The notes: generated from the letters alone by a model not told the origin. Positions 41,546 to 52,461 are shown, counted from the first letter of the stretch. The stretch is 64,000 nt of DNA from Gari tellinella (GCA_922989275.2 OV277858.1:100922794-100986793), one strand, 5' to 3'. Numbers and translations: made by a program.

Positions 41546-41893
41546 TAAAATATGTTTAAACTAAACTTATTTGATTGCCGTTTAGTATGCGATGTCATAA
41601 AAAGGGTAAATAGGGTTTAATTTTGTTTATGAAAAGAGACGAAAAAGTAAGCTCGGTCGAGATTCTATCCTCCATCCCTCCTCTCTCCCTCTCTGTCTCT
41701 CTATCTCTGCGTGTGTCATCATCTCAACTTTAACCTCGGCTAATGTAAAAAAGGATTACATTCCTCAGAAAAAATGCAAACCCGTGTTTGACAGAGTTGA
41801 TCGAACAAAAGTAAAAACTGTAGCAGTATAGTTGATTTTGAGACCAAAATCAATCGTGTAGATGCGTTTGGTCCTTATATCATTATTCAATCT
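41546..41893. other. Unique-looking sequence with a CT-rich patch
   Basis: CCTCCATCCCTCCTCTCTCC at about 41669-41705; otherwise nothing supported. Confidence 0.4.
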
Positions 41894-42098
41894 ACTATAA
41901 AACCTCTCTATAATGACCACTAAACTGAAGGCTAATTGACTGCATAAAAGACGGGAAAGCTTGAAGCAAAATGAACGTAAACATGAAAGTTTCTGCAGAA
42001 ACTTGTTTTACGTTCACCTTTCTTTAAGCATGCACTTGTTTTTAACACCTGCTAATTAAGACAGTTAAGTGGTCGTGATAGAGAGGATTTATTCTGTA
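41894..42098. mobile_element. TA-D MITE, intact
   Basis: TACTATAAAACCTCTCTATA to GAGAGGATTTATTCTGTA. Hairpin GTAAACATGAAAGTTTCTGC ... CAGAAACTTGTTTTACG. Confidence 0.88.
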
Positions 42099-42109
42099 TT
42101 TTTATCTAC

Positions 42110-42560
42110 TTTAACTTAGGAGGAGGTTCACGTTTACGGGATTGAAAATAAATGATTATTTTCCCGAGTTTCACAACTCTCTCTCTTCCCCCCCCCCCTT
42201 TAATTATCGAGTTGGTTCTAAACAATTATGACAGAATGCGCCGGACATTTTTAATCTCTACCCGTACGATTTTTAATAAAACATAGAACCTAAAGAACCT
42301 GCTATCTAAAACCATTTAGTGGACGTTATAGAGAGGTTTTACTGTACTATTAGTATCTCGTCTTCTAAGAAGACACACGTTTACGAGATTGAAAACAAAT
42401 AATGGTTTTCCCGAGTTTCATAACTCTCCCCCGTTTTAACTCTCGTGTTGGGTCGAAACAATTATGACCGAATACGAGTGACATTTTTAATCTCTTCCCG
42501 TATGATTTTTAATAAACTTAGACTGTGAGCTAAAACACAATATACGTAGACTTTTCTTTT
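42110..42560. repeat. Duplicated approx. 230-bp block with a D end between
   Basis: CGTTTACGGGATTGAAAATA ... CCGAGTTTCACAACTCTC (42131-42190) recurs as CGTTTACGAGATTGAAAACA ... CCGAGTTTCATAACTCTC (42371-42428). TTTAATCTCTACCCGTACGA likewise recurs at 42250 and 42490. A TA-D right end (GACGTTATAGAGAGGTTTTA) lies at 42323-42345 between them. A tandem segmental duplication that included a D fragment explains this. Confidence 0.75.
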
Positions 42561-42784
42561 TATTCCTTTACCCTTTTTTTTGGCAACCTGACTATAGACT
42601 TTAGTTGAACATAAAGAACCTGTTTCAGTTTCGGGGTTTAAGAGTAGGCTCTTTACAATTTTACATGTATATTATATTTCATTATGAATTTGAAATATGA
42701 CTGTATTCCAAAAAAGGTTTCTACAGTTTAAAATGCACACGTGTATGAACAAGTAAGCTGTTGCATATCTTTTCTTGATAATTT

Positions 42785-43041
42785 TCACCTAAAGCGATTC
42801 AGCGACTCCAACTCATACAGGTAGCGTCCACGATGATGCCATCGCAATCCGCGATGATGCCATCGCAATCATCGATGACTCCGCCGCGGAAATATCCCGT
42901 AGGGTAAATTTCTGTCCGCGGTGGACACACATTTTGTCCACGATGGTCCAAAAAAATTGTCCGTGCTGGAAACCCGCGGACATTCAAAAGTGTCCGTGCT
43001 GGGAGCGCGGACTTTTTAAACATTGCGAGACTTGTACTGTA
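42785..43041. mobile_element. Right GC-rich terminal segment of the 7.4-kb unit
   Basis: GCGATGATGCCATCGCAATC tandem units, then CCGCCGCGG, GTCCGCGGTGGACAC and paired GTCCGTGCTGG blocks run up to the 27-bp end. An 83-codon minus frame here is due to the repeats. Confidence 0.7.
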
Positions 43042-43269
43042 CAAAGACATTCGTTTTCAAAACTGACAAAATGCATTTTAGCTGTTCATAAATAAGTAAT
43101 GACAGTAGTTAAATTATGCAAGGAATTTGCATTTAGATGTCACATTACTGAAGGCATTTACGATGCTCAGACATGACAGAAAACGTAATTGTACTTTTGC
43201 TTGAACCCTGTACTACGTAGCCTCTATATATAGCCATTTGTGTGAATCACCTACATTCCAACAGTAATT

Positions 43270-43385
43270 ATTATAATTATGGTTATTTTGTGATTAAAGC
43301 TGATCACTTAAAGCAAAATGAAAGTAAAACAGAAAGCTCCTTTTGGAGCTTTCTGCTTAACTTTCATTTTGCTTTTAGTTGCCTA
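43270..43385. mobile_element. D-type core hairpin
   Basis: ACTTAAAGCAAAATGAAAGT, loop AGCTCCTTTTGGAGCT, then ACTTTCATTTTGCTTTTAGT. Ends not seen. Confidence 0.7.
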
Positions 43386-43401
43386 TTGTATTTAACACTC
43401 A

Positions 43402-43603
43402 GAGATCTAGATAAGGGGAGTAATTCAAAAACTGAAATCTTGATTTCTGCTTCAAACCCTATGGTGTTACTACTCATTAGAATTGTTTCAAAGGGTCGAT
43501 TTCAATGAGTACCTGGTAGTTAAACCATATGATTTGATGCTGAAATGAGTGAAAAATGTTGGATTTGATTCGTTTATTGCCTCTAGTCTTATCAGGAGCC
43601 CTG
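43402..43603. mobile_element. hAT-F MITE, diverged
   Basis: AGAGATCTAGATAAGGGGAG to GTCTTATCAGGAGCCCTG. The arms AACCCTATGGTGTTACTACT and GTAGTTAAACCATATGATTT have drifted. Confidence 0.75.
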
Positions 43604-43777
43604 ACACTATGAATCAATGAATCATGATTTGTGTAAATTTATCAAGAAATATAATTAGACGTGTCATACAGTGCTTATATGCAGGAATGGGTAAAAGTGT
43701 TCTAAGTAGCCAATGTGGAGGTAGGTTTAAAGAGCTTAAGTCAAGTAACAACTCATAAAAAGTTCAATTAACAATCT

Positions 43778-44038
43778 TTAACTCATTAACCCATAAATGC
43801 GTCTTTTTATGTCTTTAATTTATTCTTTCACTGAAGAACTTAATATATAGCTCCACTTATTATATTCAGTCATGAATATGTATCAAGACAAATATTCCCC
43901 AATACCCTGTCAGATTGTAGCAAGCAGGCTGGAAGTAAAGCAGAATGTGCCTTAAGGCACATTCTGCTTTACTTTCAACCTGCTTTAAGTGGTCACCTAT
44001 ATTCAATACTAGAAAAAGGCTATGGGATAATGGGTTAA
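43778..44038. mobile_element. TTAA-A MITE, intact
   Basis: TTAACTCATTAACCCATAAA to GCTATGGGATAATGGGTTAA. Hairpin TGTGCCTTAAGGCACA is perfect. Confidence 0.92.
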
Positions 44039-44428
44039 ATACAATTTACAGCTTTAATGAAGTACAAACGTAAGGCAGAAAACTCTTATTATCTACGCAG
44101 ACAATTTTGAAGCCGACAACACTTATTGTGAAAAGAGAGTACATGTACACTGAAAGAGATGGGGATTATTGAATATTAGATATTTGGTACAACAAAATAC
44201 ATTAACATATATTTAAGATTGTGTATTTGAGTCTAATTTGAATTTCACATCACATCATTCATTCCTGCTATCTAGTACAGAAACACTCTGCTAATACGGC
44301 CACTCTAGTTAAGATTCATTGATGATGTTAAAGAAGAATGGTAGCTATAAAAGCAGGTTGATAATATTGCAAAAAGCTTGCTCCTACAGAAGATCACTGA
44401 ACAATAGTTCTAGACCATTTGAATGAAG

Positions 44429-44651
44429 TTAACCCTTTACCCCATAACCTATTTCTAGTTTTGAAGACAGGTGATCACTTAATGCAGTTTGAAAGTAAAG
44501 CAGAATGTGCCTGCTTTAAGCTACCATCTGCCAGGATGTAGAAAATACTTATTTTGGTACATGTTTACGACTGTATATATTGGAACTATTTTCTTCAGTG
44601 CAGGAATATATTGAATGCGCTGAAAGGCGCTCCTATGGTGGAAAGGGTTAA
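44429..44651. mobile_element. TTAA-A MITE, half hairpin
   Basis: TTAACCCTTTACCCCATAAC to CCTATGGTGGAAAGGGTTAA. The right hairpin arm is deleted (AGAATGTGCCTGCTTTAAGC). Confidence 0.9.
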
Positions 44652-44755
44652 AGACAGTTGGGAATTAAAAACAGGATAAAAGTAAAGCCAAAAGTAAAAT
44701 GGTTATTAGCTCTTACTGGAGTTTTCTACTTTCTTTCTTTATCATAATTACGTTA

Positions 44756-45879
44756 ATGCTAGGTTCACACCAACGGCGAATGCCGTGCTTTAAATCGGCG
44801 AGCAAAGCGTCATCATTTTGTGTAATTTTCCAAACAATTCACGATCTCTTACTCTCTGATAAGCTCTGGTACGAATTGGTTGCCGCTTTGGGACGAGTTA
44901 TTTCCCGACTTGTTACGGTTCCTCACGCTTTGATCAGGCTTTGCTACGCTTGAAATCTTTATTACGCTTTATTACGCTTTGATGCGATTGTGACTCTTTA
45001 AATCAGGCTCTGATACGATTATCAAGCTTTGTTGTGCATTGCTACGCTCTGTTCAGCTCTGTTACGCATTGGAAAATGTCAAGATCGCCGATTTCATGCC
45101 GCTTTTGATCCAGAGCCTACATAGAGATGCAGCAGATCCACAAAATCATTGCATTTTGACTCCAGAACACGATGTCAGAACAACAAGATCCAGAAGTTCC
45201 AGATGTACCAGAACATGATCTATCTGAAACAATGCAATGAGTGGTATTCAAGTCGCAGCGCTACTTATAGGGATGGAGACATACATGTAGCGCTAGTATC
45301 GTAGGAGAGTCTGAAAGAGTGTGAGAGAGCGCGAGGAAGCTTGCCAAGCGTAACAAAGCCTAACAAAACGTGTCAATCCTTGATCAAAGCGTCTCAATTC
45401 TTAAGAAAGCGTGAGAGTCCTTCAAGAAAACGTAAAAAAGCGTATAAAAGCGTGTCAGATCTTGATGAAAGCGTCTGACCTCGTATCAGAACTTCATGCC
45501 AAATCGTAACAAATCTTGAGACATCTTAACGAAGCGTGTCAAGCGGTGACAGCATGAAGACTGGGGTCCCCGCTTTGAACCAAGCTCTGTTAAGCTTTCC
45601 TATGCTTTGAGTCAAGCTTTGCTGAGCTTTGTTACGCTATGTTAAGCTTTGTTAAGCTTTGATACGCTCTATGCGCTTTAATCAATTCGTAACAGAGCGC
45701 CCAAATTTTTTAAACCGTTTAAAAAAAATTGGTGCTGTTGCCGAATGTCCCGCTTTACTCCAAACTTTCCCACGATCTATTACGACCCTGACGCTTTAAT
45801 TAAGATTTTTTACGCTTTTGTGCCGCTTTGCATGCCGCTTTAAAGCGCCATCAAAGCGCCGTTGGTGTGAACTTAGCAT
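44756..45879. mobile_element. 1.12-kb element with TGCTAGGTTCACACC ends
   Basis: ATGCTAGGTTCACACCAACG+GCG is inverted at the right as CGCCGTTGGTGTGAACTTAG+CAT. The interior is a web of GCTTTGTTACGCTTT-like units on one strand (44930-45070, 45590-45860) and their complement (45340-45560, AGCGTAACAAAGC). No open frame of note. Unlike the other families here it has no single short hairpin. The superfamily is unknown to me, and the target duplication is unclear. Confidence 0.8.
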
Positions 45880-46454
45880 AAGCAACAAGTATGCCAGAAA
45901 GCAAGCTTTCAGTTTTAGTGATTAAATAGGGTGACTTTCCTATAGATGGATCTAAATAATTCCTAAAGATGGCTCCTTCAAAATTAAATTGACAAAATAT
46001 AGAATAAGCTTATAATACACCATTAGTTGAAACAGATGAGGATGGATGGTGTCCTGCAGTGTTATGTCATCAATTCAGACTTCAACAGTAAAGGTTTATT
46101 TAAGACATGTATAGAAGACATACATAAAACTTAAGATCAAGCACAGGTAATTTTAGCCTGAAGCAATTCAGGATATCAACATCACCGGCTATCATCACAT
46201 CACAATATTACCGATGTATGTTTGTTGATTGTTGATAAAATTGCAAGCGCTTACTGGGACGTTTCAAATTTAGTTAAATTTTATGTCCCGCCAAGTGTTT
46301 TATGTCCCGCCAAGTGTGTCAATTGAAAAGACTGTTGTCAAAACTCTTGTCAATGAATGTTAATAAAGATGTAAGAAACCGATGGCTGCTTCAAGGAGAT
46401 AAACTTAAGACAGAGTGTTCCTACTTAAGCTTTCTGCATTAATTTTGTTCTGCA
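45880..46454. other. Unique-looking sequence with a small repeat
   Basis: TATGTCCCGCCAAGTGT occurs twice in tandem at 46282-46318. Nothing else is supported. Confidence 0.45.
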
Positions 46455-46653
46455 TTAACCCTTTCCTCCCTGCATGAAAATGGACAATTCTAGTTTTCAA
46501 TTAAATCTAGTCCATATTTGAAATTTAAGGGTTGATTTTTACAATATAAATTATGTCAAAATGACAAACAGGGTATATCCTGATCAGAGGGCTCCTTAAG
46601 GAGCCCTCTCATCAGGGTCTACACTGTTTGATAAGGAGTGTTCAAAGAGTTAA
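46455..46653. mobile_element. TTAA-B MITE
   Basis: TTAACCCTTTCCTCCCTGCA to GTGTTCAAAGAGTTAA. Hairpin loop GGGCTCCTTAAGGAGCCC. The right half is shorter than usual. Confidence 0.88.
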
Positions 46654-46944
46654 GCTGGTTAGTAACTGTTAAGATGCTTAGTTTAAAGGAATGACTGCCC
46701 TGTATAGACCCTGATGTAGTAGATCAATGCTCTAGCTCTTCTAGCTGTTTTAAGTAATGGTACAGCCTTTAACTTAAAGTAGATCGATAGAAAGAGAGCA
46801 ATTCTCACTGAAAATTCTAGTTGCAAAACAGTGCAGACTAGATGGTTACGGTACTATAACATTCTTTCAAACTCGATCTGTCTGCATTTAACTAAGTGCT
46901 TGCAAAATCACCATGCAGCATTAATTTTTATCATGCAATGCATT

Positions 46945-47045
46945 AACCCCCTTTACCTGCCATCATCGCCATGCCACTGACACTTGCAAACAGCTTAGAC
47001 TGAGATCAGACTGTGTAATGCAGCATATTATCTCGATCCATACTG
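46945..47045. mobile_element. C-type left end and half core
   Basis: TTAACCCCCTTTACCTGCCA, TTGCAAACAGCTTAGACTGA, GCATATTATCTCGATCCATA. Confidence 0.55.
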
Positions 47046-47239
47046 CTATAGTCACTTGTCTTTGGATTCTTTCATTAAAATACACACATCTCAACGTGAT
47101 GAAGTTGCAGATTCAAGTTTGAAGCAGACAAATTATATTACGACAAGTTATGGGTTATGCATTAGGCAGAGAAGGAAAGCTTTGAAGCATATTAGATATA
47201 CTTCAACTGTACAGTAAAGCTTCTTTAAAACATTCACAA

Positions 47240-47370
47240 TTTTTTCTATTTTCAATGTTTACGGCAGACGGAAGCTGGAAAGCTCAGATAAAACTAAAAC
47301 AGAAAGCTCCTGTAGGAGCTTTCTGCTTTAGTTTCATCTAGCTTTAAGCTGCTACCTGTATTTAACATCA
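47240..47370. mobile_element. D-type core hairpin
   Basis: AACTAAAACAGAAAGCTCCT, GTAGGAGCTTTCTGCTTTAG, TTTCATCTAGCTTTAAGC. Ends absent. Confidence 0.7.
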
Positions 47371-47465
47371 TTATTAAATTTAGTCTTTATTTGAGTGGAC
47401 ATTTTGGGCTTTACTATACAATTCATTACATAATCATTGATGCGAACATAGAACATCTTCACACC

Positions 47466-47717
47466 TTAACCCTTTCCCTGATAGAAGCGACTTTTAGCAC
47501 ATTCATTTTATTCATCCCCTGAAGAAAATAGTTCCAAATTATACCGTAATGAATATGTGTCATATTAAATACTTTACTTATTCTAGCAGTTAATAGCTTA
47601 AAGCAGGCTGAAAGTAAAGCAGAATGCGCCTTAGGGCGCATTCTGCTTTACTTTCAACCTGCTTTAAGTAGTCACATATCTTCAATACTAGAAACAGGCT
47701 ATCGGGTAATGGGTTAA
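47466..47717. mobile_element. TTAA-A MITE, intact, AGCGAC subtype
   Basis: TTAACCCTTTCCCTGATAGA to GCTATCGGGTAATGGGTTAA. Loop AATGCGCCTTAGGGCGCATT. Confidence 0.93.
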
Positions 47718-48405
47718 TCGCTGAATAATTTTCGAGCTTCAAATCTTCTATAATTGTGCATACCAGTATACAATTTTTTATACCCCCACGATGATAAGTA
47801 TAATGGGGATATATCAACTTATCCCTGTTTGCACATCTTCATTCATCTGTTCATTCCTTTTGTTCATTCTTTGTTTTGTTTGCTCATCCGTCCGTCCATA
47901 TAAAGAGTACATACTTTAAGTCTTCAGTTGTTTGTCTATATAACTCCTGCAACAGTTTTCAAGCTACATGTATATAACCTTATAACTGTGCAAAATGTTT
48001 TGCACATTTATCATAGATGGTCAGGATTTTGATATGATTCAATTTTCAAAGAACTATGGTGCGTTGAACATAGGATTTTTTTGCATAAACTGTTCATGCA
48101 GATGTTATAAGGCTGGCCGGCCTGGGACAAATGATTCCTTGGTCTTACAGACACCACCACATCTCTAGTATTTTGAATAGCTTTAACCCTTTCTTTCATA
48201 GTCAAAAGCTCCTGCACAAAAATTTGTCTCTAAGGCAGGTGACTGCTTTCTGCATTATTTTCATCTTTCTTTAAGCTGTTAAATTACCTGGATAAAGCAC
48301 ACAAGAGAATACATGTATTCACATTCTTTAGCACATAAAATAATGCTTCAAAAGTCAATTTGACCTTTCACTGTTCATACATACATGCATGTATGTTTAC
48401 AAATG
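47718..48405. other. Unique-looking sequence
   Basis: TATACCCCCACGATGATAAG (47779) and CATCCGTCCGTCCATA (47886) are traces of a repeat common in bivalves. Otherwise no supportable feature. Confidence 0.4.
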
Positions 48406-48593
48406 CAGTCAAACCTTGCCTACACTGAACTAGCCTATGACAAACATATCTTTATTTCTACAACTGAATTTTGATTACTCAAATTTTATAAGTCAAGCTG
48501 AAGCCCGTATGCACGGTTACAAGTTTAACTTTGAATTAATAGCATGGATGAGTTAGACTTAAGGGAGTGAGAGTTAACGAGGTTCGACTGTAA
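48406..48593. mobile_element. TA-E MITE, diverged
   Basis: CAGTCAAACCTTGCCTACAC to ACGAGGTTCGACTGTA. The hairpin is largely lost (GCCCGTATGCACGGTTACAA). Confidence 0.75.
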
Positions 48594-48652
48594 TTTCATT
48601 TGCATAATTTGGAGACCTGGTCTAGACTTGTCACTCACTGTATATGATCAAA

Positions 48653-48870
48653 TTAACCCTACACGATGCTGGATAAACATTGCCTTCTGTAAAAATTCTG
48701 CAAACTCAGGCTCGTTTCCCCTCTACACTAAGTCTTGCAGTCACACAATCTAAGTAACAAACAGTTTGGATCCTGATCAGATGCCGAGTTACCGGTACTC
48801 TGCATCTGATCAGGATCCAAACTGTTTGCAAAGATCAACACAATTTGGTACCCGGCACTGAAAGGGTTAA
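48653..48870. mobile_element. TTAA-C MITE, intact
   Basis: TTAACCCTACACGATGCTGG to GGCACTGAAAGGGTTAA. Core CAAACAGTTTGGATCCTGAT ... ATCAGGATCCAAACTGTTTG is exact. Confidence 0.9.
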
Positions 48871-48944
48871 TGGTAAGATAATGACAGGGGGCGAAGCTTT
48901 ATCTACTACAGGATCTTTAATTTCTCTAGATTTACCTTAATTAC

Positions 48945-48972
48945 CTTTTCCTTCAAAGAAGTGTATATTGTC
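48945..48972 (-). CDS. Candidate 28-bp microexon
   Basis: Minus strand: GGTATATTTCCTTTCAAG (strong pyrimidine tract) | 28 bp | GTAATT. Open frames: DNIHFFEGK with one base carried out, or TIYTSLKEK ending in phase 0. Only transcript data could confirm it. Confidence 0.22.
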
Positions 48973-49264
48973 CTTGAAAGGAAATATACCTATCCCTCTA
49001 CATGAGCGCTTTTGGGCTCTTTTAAAGTGATTGTTTGTGTTCAATACAAGTGGCAGCTTTCAGAAAAGGAGGAAAGCTCCTAAAGCTCTTTGATTTAGGA
49101 GTCATTCTGCTTTAAGCAGTGATCTGTCTTAAAAATATTTTTCCTCCAAAGGAGAGCCTAAAATTGACATCATTTCTTGTTTTTTTCCCTTTAAGAGTCT
49201 TTTGCTTTACTTTCATCTTCTTTAAAGCAGACAACTAAGCCTTAAACTTCATGAAGGAACTGTT

Positions 49265-49570
49265 GTTCTGAAGAAGCCGAATCTGCCGGTGGTAGTAGTC
49301 CAGTGGTAACACATTGGACTGCGGTACCAGGGGTCTTGAGTTTTATCCCCCGCCAGAGGGGGACTAGGGGATTTTTTCCAAATCCCCAATAATGTACAGG
49401 CATATTCTTCAGCAAAATAATGTACTGTCAGTGCTCCTCTTCACGCAGCGGTTAAAATGGGTACCTGTGAAGGGTCTGAGCCGGTACTGTGTCTGCCTAC
49501 GCGCAATATTGTAGGCAATATGGCTCAATGATTAGGGGAGTGAATAGGCTGAGCGGTCATTTGGACTGAA
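49265..49570 (+). mobile_element. tRNA-derived SINE
   Basis: The head GGTGGTAGTCCAGTGGTAAC resembles an RNA polymerase III A box (T-GGTAGTCCAGTGG). The B-box position GGTCTTGAGTTTTATCC is degenerate. A unique body follows (AATAATGTACAGGCATATTC ... CTGTGAAGGGTCTGAGCCGG). The tail ends near CTATAACTAATGGTAC. It is too diverged to be a working tRNA gene. No clean target duplication was found. Confidence 0.7.
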
Positions 49571-49876
49571 AATAGACTATAACTAATGGTACTTTAATTT
49601 TTTTTGCTTTACTTTTATCTTGCTTTAAGCAACCCGATGCTGACAACACAAACAGTGACATATAAGCCTTTATGTTTTATGAAGTAGCAGGCCTGTGTAA
49701 GTGTTATGACTCAGGACAAACCAGTTTGACTAGTTTAGCTATTTTTATATTGAACAAGCCATATCTTTGTCTGGTGCTCTTATTTGACAGGAGTGCACTA
49801 AATCCCAGACTTGCTATTGACATTTGGAAACATTTCCAAAACGTGCAGTCAACTAGAGGCCTCCTGTTTTGGGCAA

Positions 49877-49985
49877 TACAGTAAAGCCCCTCTATAATGA
49901 CCACTACACGAGACAACATTTTCCAAGTTTTAGGACAAGTGGCTGCTTAAAGCAAGACGACTAAGAGCAGAAAGGTCAAATATCT
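49877..49985. mobile_element. TA-D left half
   Basis: TACAGTAAAGCCCCTCTATA, then ACAAGTGGCTGCTTAAAGCA; truncated by the adjoining TTAA-A copy. Confidence 0.75.
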
Positions 49986-49988
49986 TGC

Positions 49989-50175
49989 TTTTACCCATTA
50001 CCCCAAAAACCGCCTTTTTACGCCTTTGATTTATTCCTTCACTGCAGATGATAGCACAATGCAGGCTGAAAGTAAAGCAGAATGTGCCTTAAGGCACATT
50101 CTGCTTTACTTTCAACCTGCTTCAAGTGGTCATTTCTCTTCAAAAGTAGAAACAGGCTATGGGGGAATGGGTTAA
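49989..50175. mobile_element. TTAA-A MITE, short
   Basis: TTTACCCATTACCCCAAAAA to GCTATGGGGGAATGGGTTAA. About 70 bp between left end and hairpin is deleted. Confidence 0.88.
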
Positions 50176-50230
50176 GCTGCCACTTGTCTTAAATGCTATC
50201 AAGAAGCCAACATTTCAGTCATCATATTAC

Positions 50231-50433
50231 AGAGCAACAGATAAGGGTAGTTTCTCAAAACTTAGAATTTTTATTTCTGAATTAAACCCTATGGTGTCAC
50301 TACTCATTAGAATCGTCTCTTCGAGACGATTCTAATGAGTAGTAACAACATAGGATTTGGTGCTGAAATGAGTGATAAAATGTTTGATTTGTTGAAATAA
50401 CTACCTCATATCTGGAGCCCTGATATTAGAGAG
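50231..50433. mobile_element. hAT-F MITE with perfect hairpin
   Basis: CAACAGATAAGGGTAGTTTC to CATATCTGGAGCCCTG. Core TACTCATTAGAATCGTCTCT and its complement are exact. The left terminal CAGGGCTC is lost. Confidence 0.85.
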
Positions 50434-50579
50434 ATATTACTGTATACTGAATACAGTCAAATGATGGGTAAGTGAACGCTGAATGAAAAAGCATTACGGT
50501 ATATGCTTTAACTAAGGGATCTTTTAAGAAAGATGACTGCTTAGTTGAGGATTAAAATTTCTTACTGCTTACATTACTG

Positions 50580-50720
50580 CTTAAAGCTGCTATCTGCTGG
50601 GGGTATAGAAACATTTTCTTATCATACATATATTCATAACTGTATAAAGTGGAACTATTTTGTTCAGTGAAGGAATAAATTTAAGGAGTAAACAGGTGAT
50701 TCTATGGAGTAGAGGGTAAA
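50580..50720. mobile_element. TTAA-A right half
   Basis: AAGCTGCTATCTGCTGGGGG to CTATGGAGTAGAGGGTAA. Confidence 0.75.
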
Positions 50721-50873
50721 TCCTTCAAACATGGCAGACCTGTCAGAACTAAAGGGGATTCAGTTCTAAGCAACACTCTGAAACTGGTGAAAATAAAGCA
50801 GAAAGTTCAAAATCCAATGGAAGATTTCTGCTTTGTTTTCCTCTCTTTTTAACTGCATGCAGTCTCCATTGCC

Positions 50874-51066
50874 TTAACCCATTACCCAATAAATTCACAT
50901 TTTATAACATTTGATGTGTTCTTCCACTAAAGAAAATAGTTCCATTAAGGCATTATGTACAGTCATGAATATGTATAAATAAGAAATATTTTCTATAATG
51001 TAGAGCAGAATAAGCCTGAAGTGTATGAGCATCTATCTTCAAATCAAGAAACAGACTAATGGGTCA
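50874..51066. mobile_element. TTAA-A MITE without hairpin
   Basis: TTAACCCATTACCCAATAAA to AACAGACTAATGGGTCAA. The entire central palindrome is deleted. Confidence 0.8.
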
Positions 51067-51084
51067 AAGAAAACAATAAACAAG

Positions 51085-51149
51085 TGGTTAACAGACAGAC
51101 AGAAAACAAACAGAGAGAGGTCTCCAGAGATAGCTAGACATACATAAAT

Positions 51150-51186
<37 letters not shown>

Positions 51187-51222
51187 AAGACAGACATGTC
51201 AGACAGACAGACAGACAAACAA
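51085..51222. repeat. (GACA)n microsatellite
   Basis: A long run of CAGACAGACAGACAGACAGA with interruptions. The 65-codon minus frame across it is spurious. Confidence 0.95.
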
Positions 51223-51462
51223 ATATTATCAATCACATAAATGTCCCTATTGGATACAATAATTTGTAAAGATCAACCTGTTAGCTGAAGCATTTATTTA
51301 TTGGAGCATTTTATGTAATGAGTATACATACACCATTTGCTGTCATATAATCTAACAATAAGAAAGCTAACAAAGGCCATAGACTCTACCAACAATATTT
51401 GGATACCTTTATCTGGCATGTCAACAGTGGCACTAACAAATATAGCCAGAGATATGAATATG

Positions 51463-51698
51463 TACTGTCAAACCTCTCTATAATGACCTCTAAATAGTTA
51501 TATCTATTTTGTGTTTAAGACAGGTGGCTGCTTAAAGCAAGGTGAATGTAAAACAGAAAGCTCCTTTAGGAGCTTTCTGTTTTATGTTCACCTAAGCTTG
51601 CTTTAAGCTGCCACCTATCTGTTTTACGTTCATCTTGCTTTCAGCTGTCAACTGTTTTAGCCTTCATTTTAGTGGTCATAATTGAGAGGTTTTATTAT
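51463..51698. mobile_element. TA-D MITE, with a doubled right arm
   Basis: TACTGTCAAACCTCTCTATA to GAGAGGTTTTATTATA. The block GTTTTATGTTCACCTAAGCT is followed by a second copy GTTTTACGTTCATCTTGCTT. Confidence 0.85.
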
Positions 51699-51699
51699 A

Positions 51700-52185
51700 C
51701 AATGTATAATGAACTGTTAACTAATGTGTCAAGCGGCCACTAAAAAGTGTAAGCTGAGTCTTTAACACAGGTGGCAGATAAATGCATAAAAAAATGTAGA
51801 CACAGAAAGCTCCTTTTGAGGTTTCTGTTTTACATTTTTCCTGCATTCAGTGGACACATATATTTACACACTCCAAGCTTCTTCAAAGAGTGCCCACTTC
51901 ACATAAAGGTGATTATTCATTAAAGCCACCTGTCATAAAAATGTATCCTTATAATTCTGGATAGAAAAATCTTGAAAATGGCTTTGACAGGAAACAGTTA
52001 ACAATATTCAAAATGGAAGAATTCTTAATAAGAATGAAAGACAAGAGCAAGGAATGGAAGGTTTGCCACTAGCAGAGCTAAGTGGTTACATGCCATGGTG
52101 TTGAAAGAGTTAGCAATATTGCCATCTTTGCATGCAACAGTCCAACAAGAAATATGCATTATTCCTTATTGTGCTATTCACATGA
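51700..52185. other. Intronic sequence with a worn D-type hairpin
   Basis: GTAGACACAGAAAGCTCCTT ... TTTCTGTTTTACATTT at about 51795-51840. No exon is supported. Confidence 0.45.
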
Positions 52186-52189
52186 TTTG

Positions 52190-52270
52190 GCTTGTATTAA
52201 TTTTTGTAAACAGTTTGGATTCTGATCAGATACCAAGTACCTTTGAGTGTGTGACTAGCGTCCAAACTAT
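52190..52270. mobile_element. C-type core fragment
   Basis: AAACAGTTTGGATTCTGATC ... AGCGTCCAAACTATTTG, directly abutting a TA-E element. Confidence 0.6.
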
Positions 52271-52276
52271 TTGTAA

Positions 52277-52461
52277 TACAGTCGAAACTGGATATTTGAA
52301 CTCGCATAAATCAATCGTACCAGTATTTCATAAACATATATTTTGATAAGTCCATCTCCCTTAAGTCTAACATACCCATGTTTCAAAGTTAAAACGTTTT
52401 GACTTTGAAACATGGGTATGTTCAAACTAACGCGACTTCAAAGTTTCGAGTTTTGACTGTA
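52277..52461. mobile_element. TA-E MITE, intact
   Basis: TACAGTCGAAACTGGATATT to TTTCGAGTTTTGACTGTA. The centre has shortened to AGTTAAAACGTTTTGACTTT. Confidence 0.9.

Larger units (their letters stand above)
35650..43041. mobile_element. Possible 7.4-kb unit bounded by 27-bp inverted repeats
   Basis: TACAGTACAAGTCTCGCAAT+GTTTAAA at 35650-35676 is exactly inverted at 43015-43041. Next to each end lies 230-250 bp of GC-rich sequence full of CCGCGG and GATGATGCCATCGC-like blocks, unlike anything else here. No second end lies close to either one. Inside are younger MITEs (36934, 37699, 38581, 41291, 41894) and no transposase frame. It is either one large old non-autonomous element or two solo ends. 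Confidence 0.45.

Noticed and set aside
49265..49340. tRNA gene
   Set aside because: The A-box-like stretch is present, but the B box is degenerate and no cloverleaf pairs well; better read as a SINE head.
51039..51236. 65-codon minus frame
   Set aside because: Translation of a GACA microsatellite.
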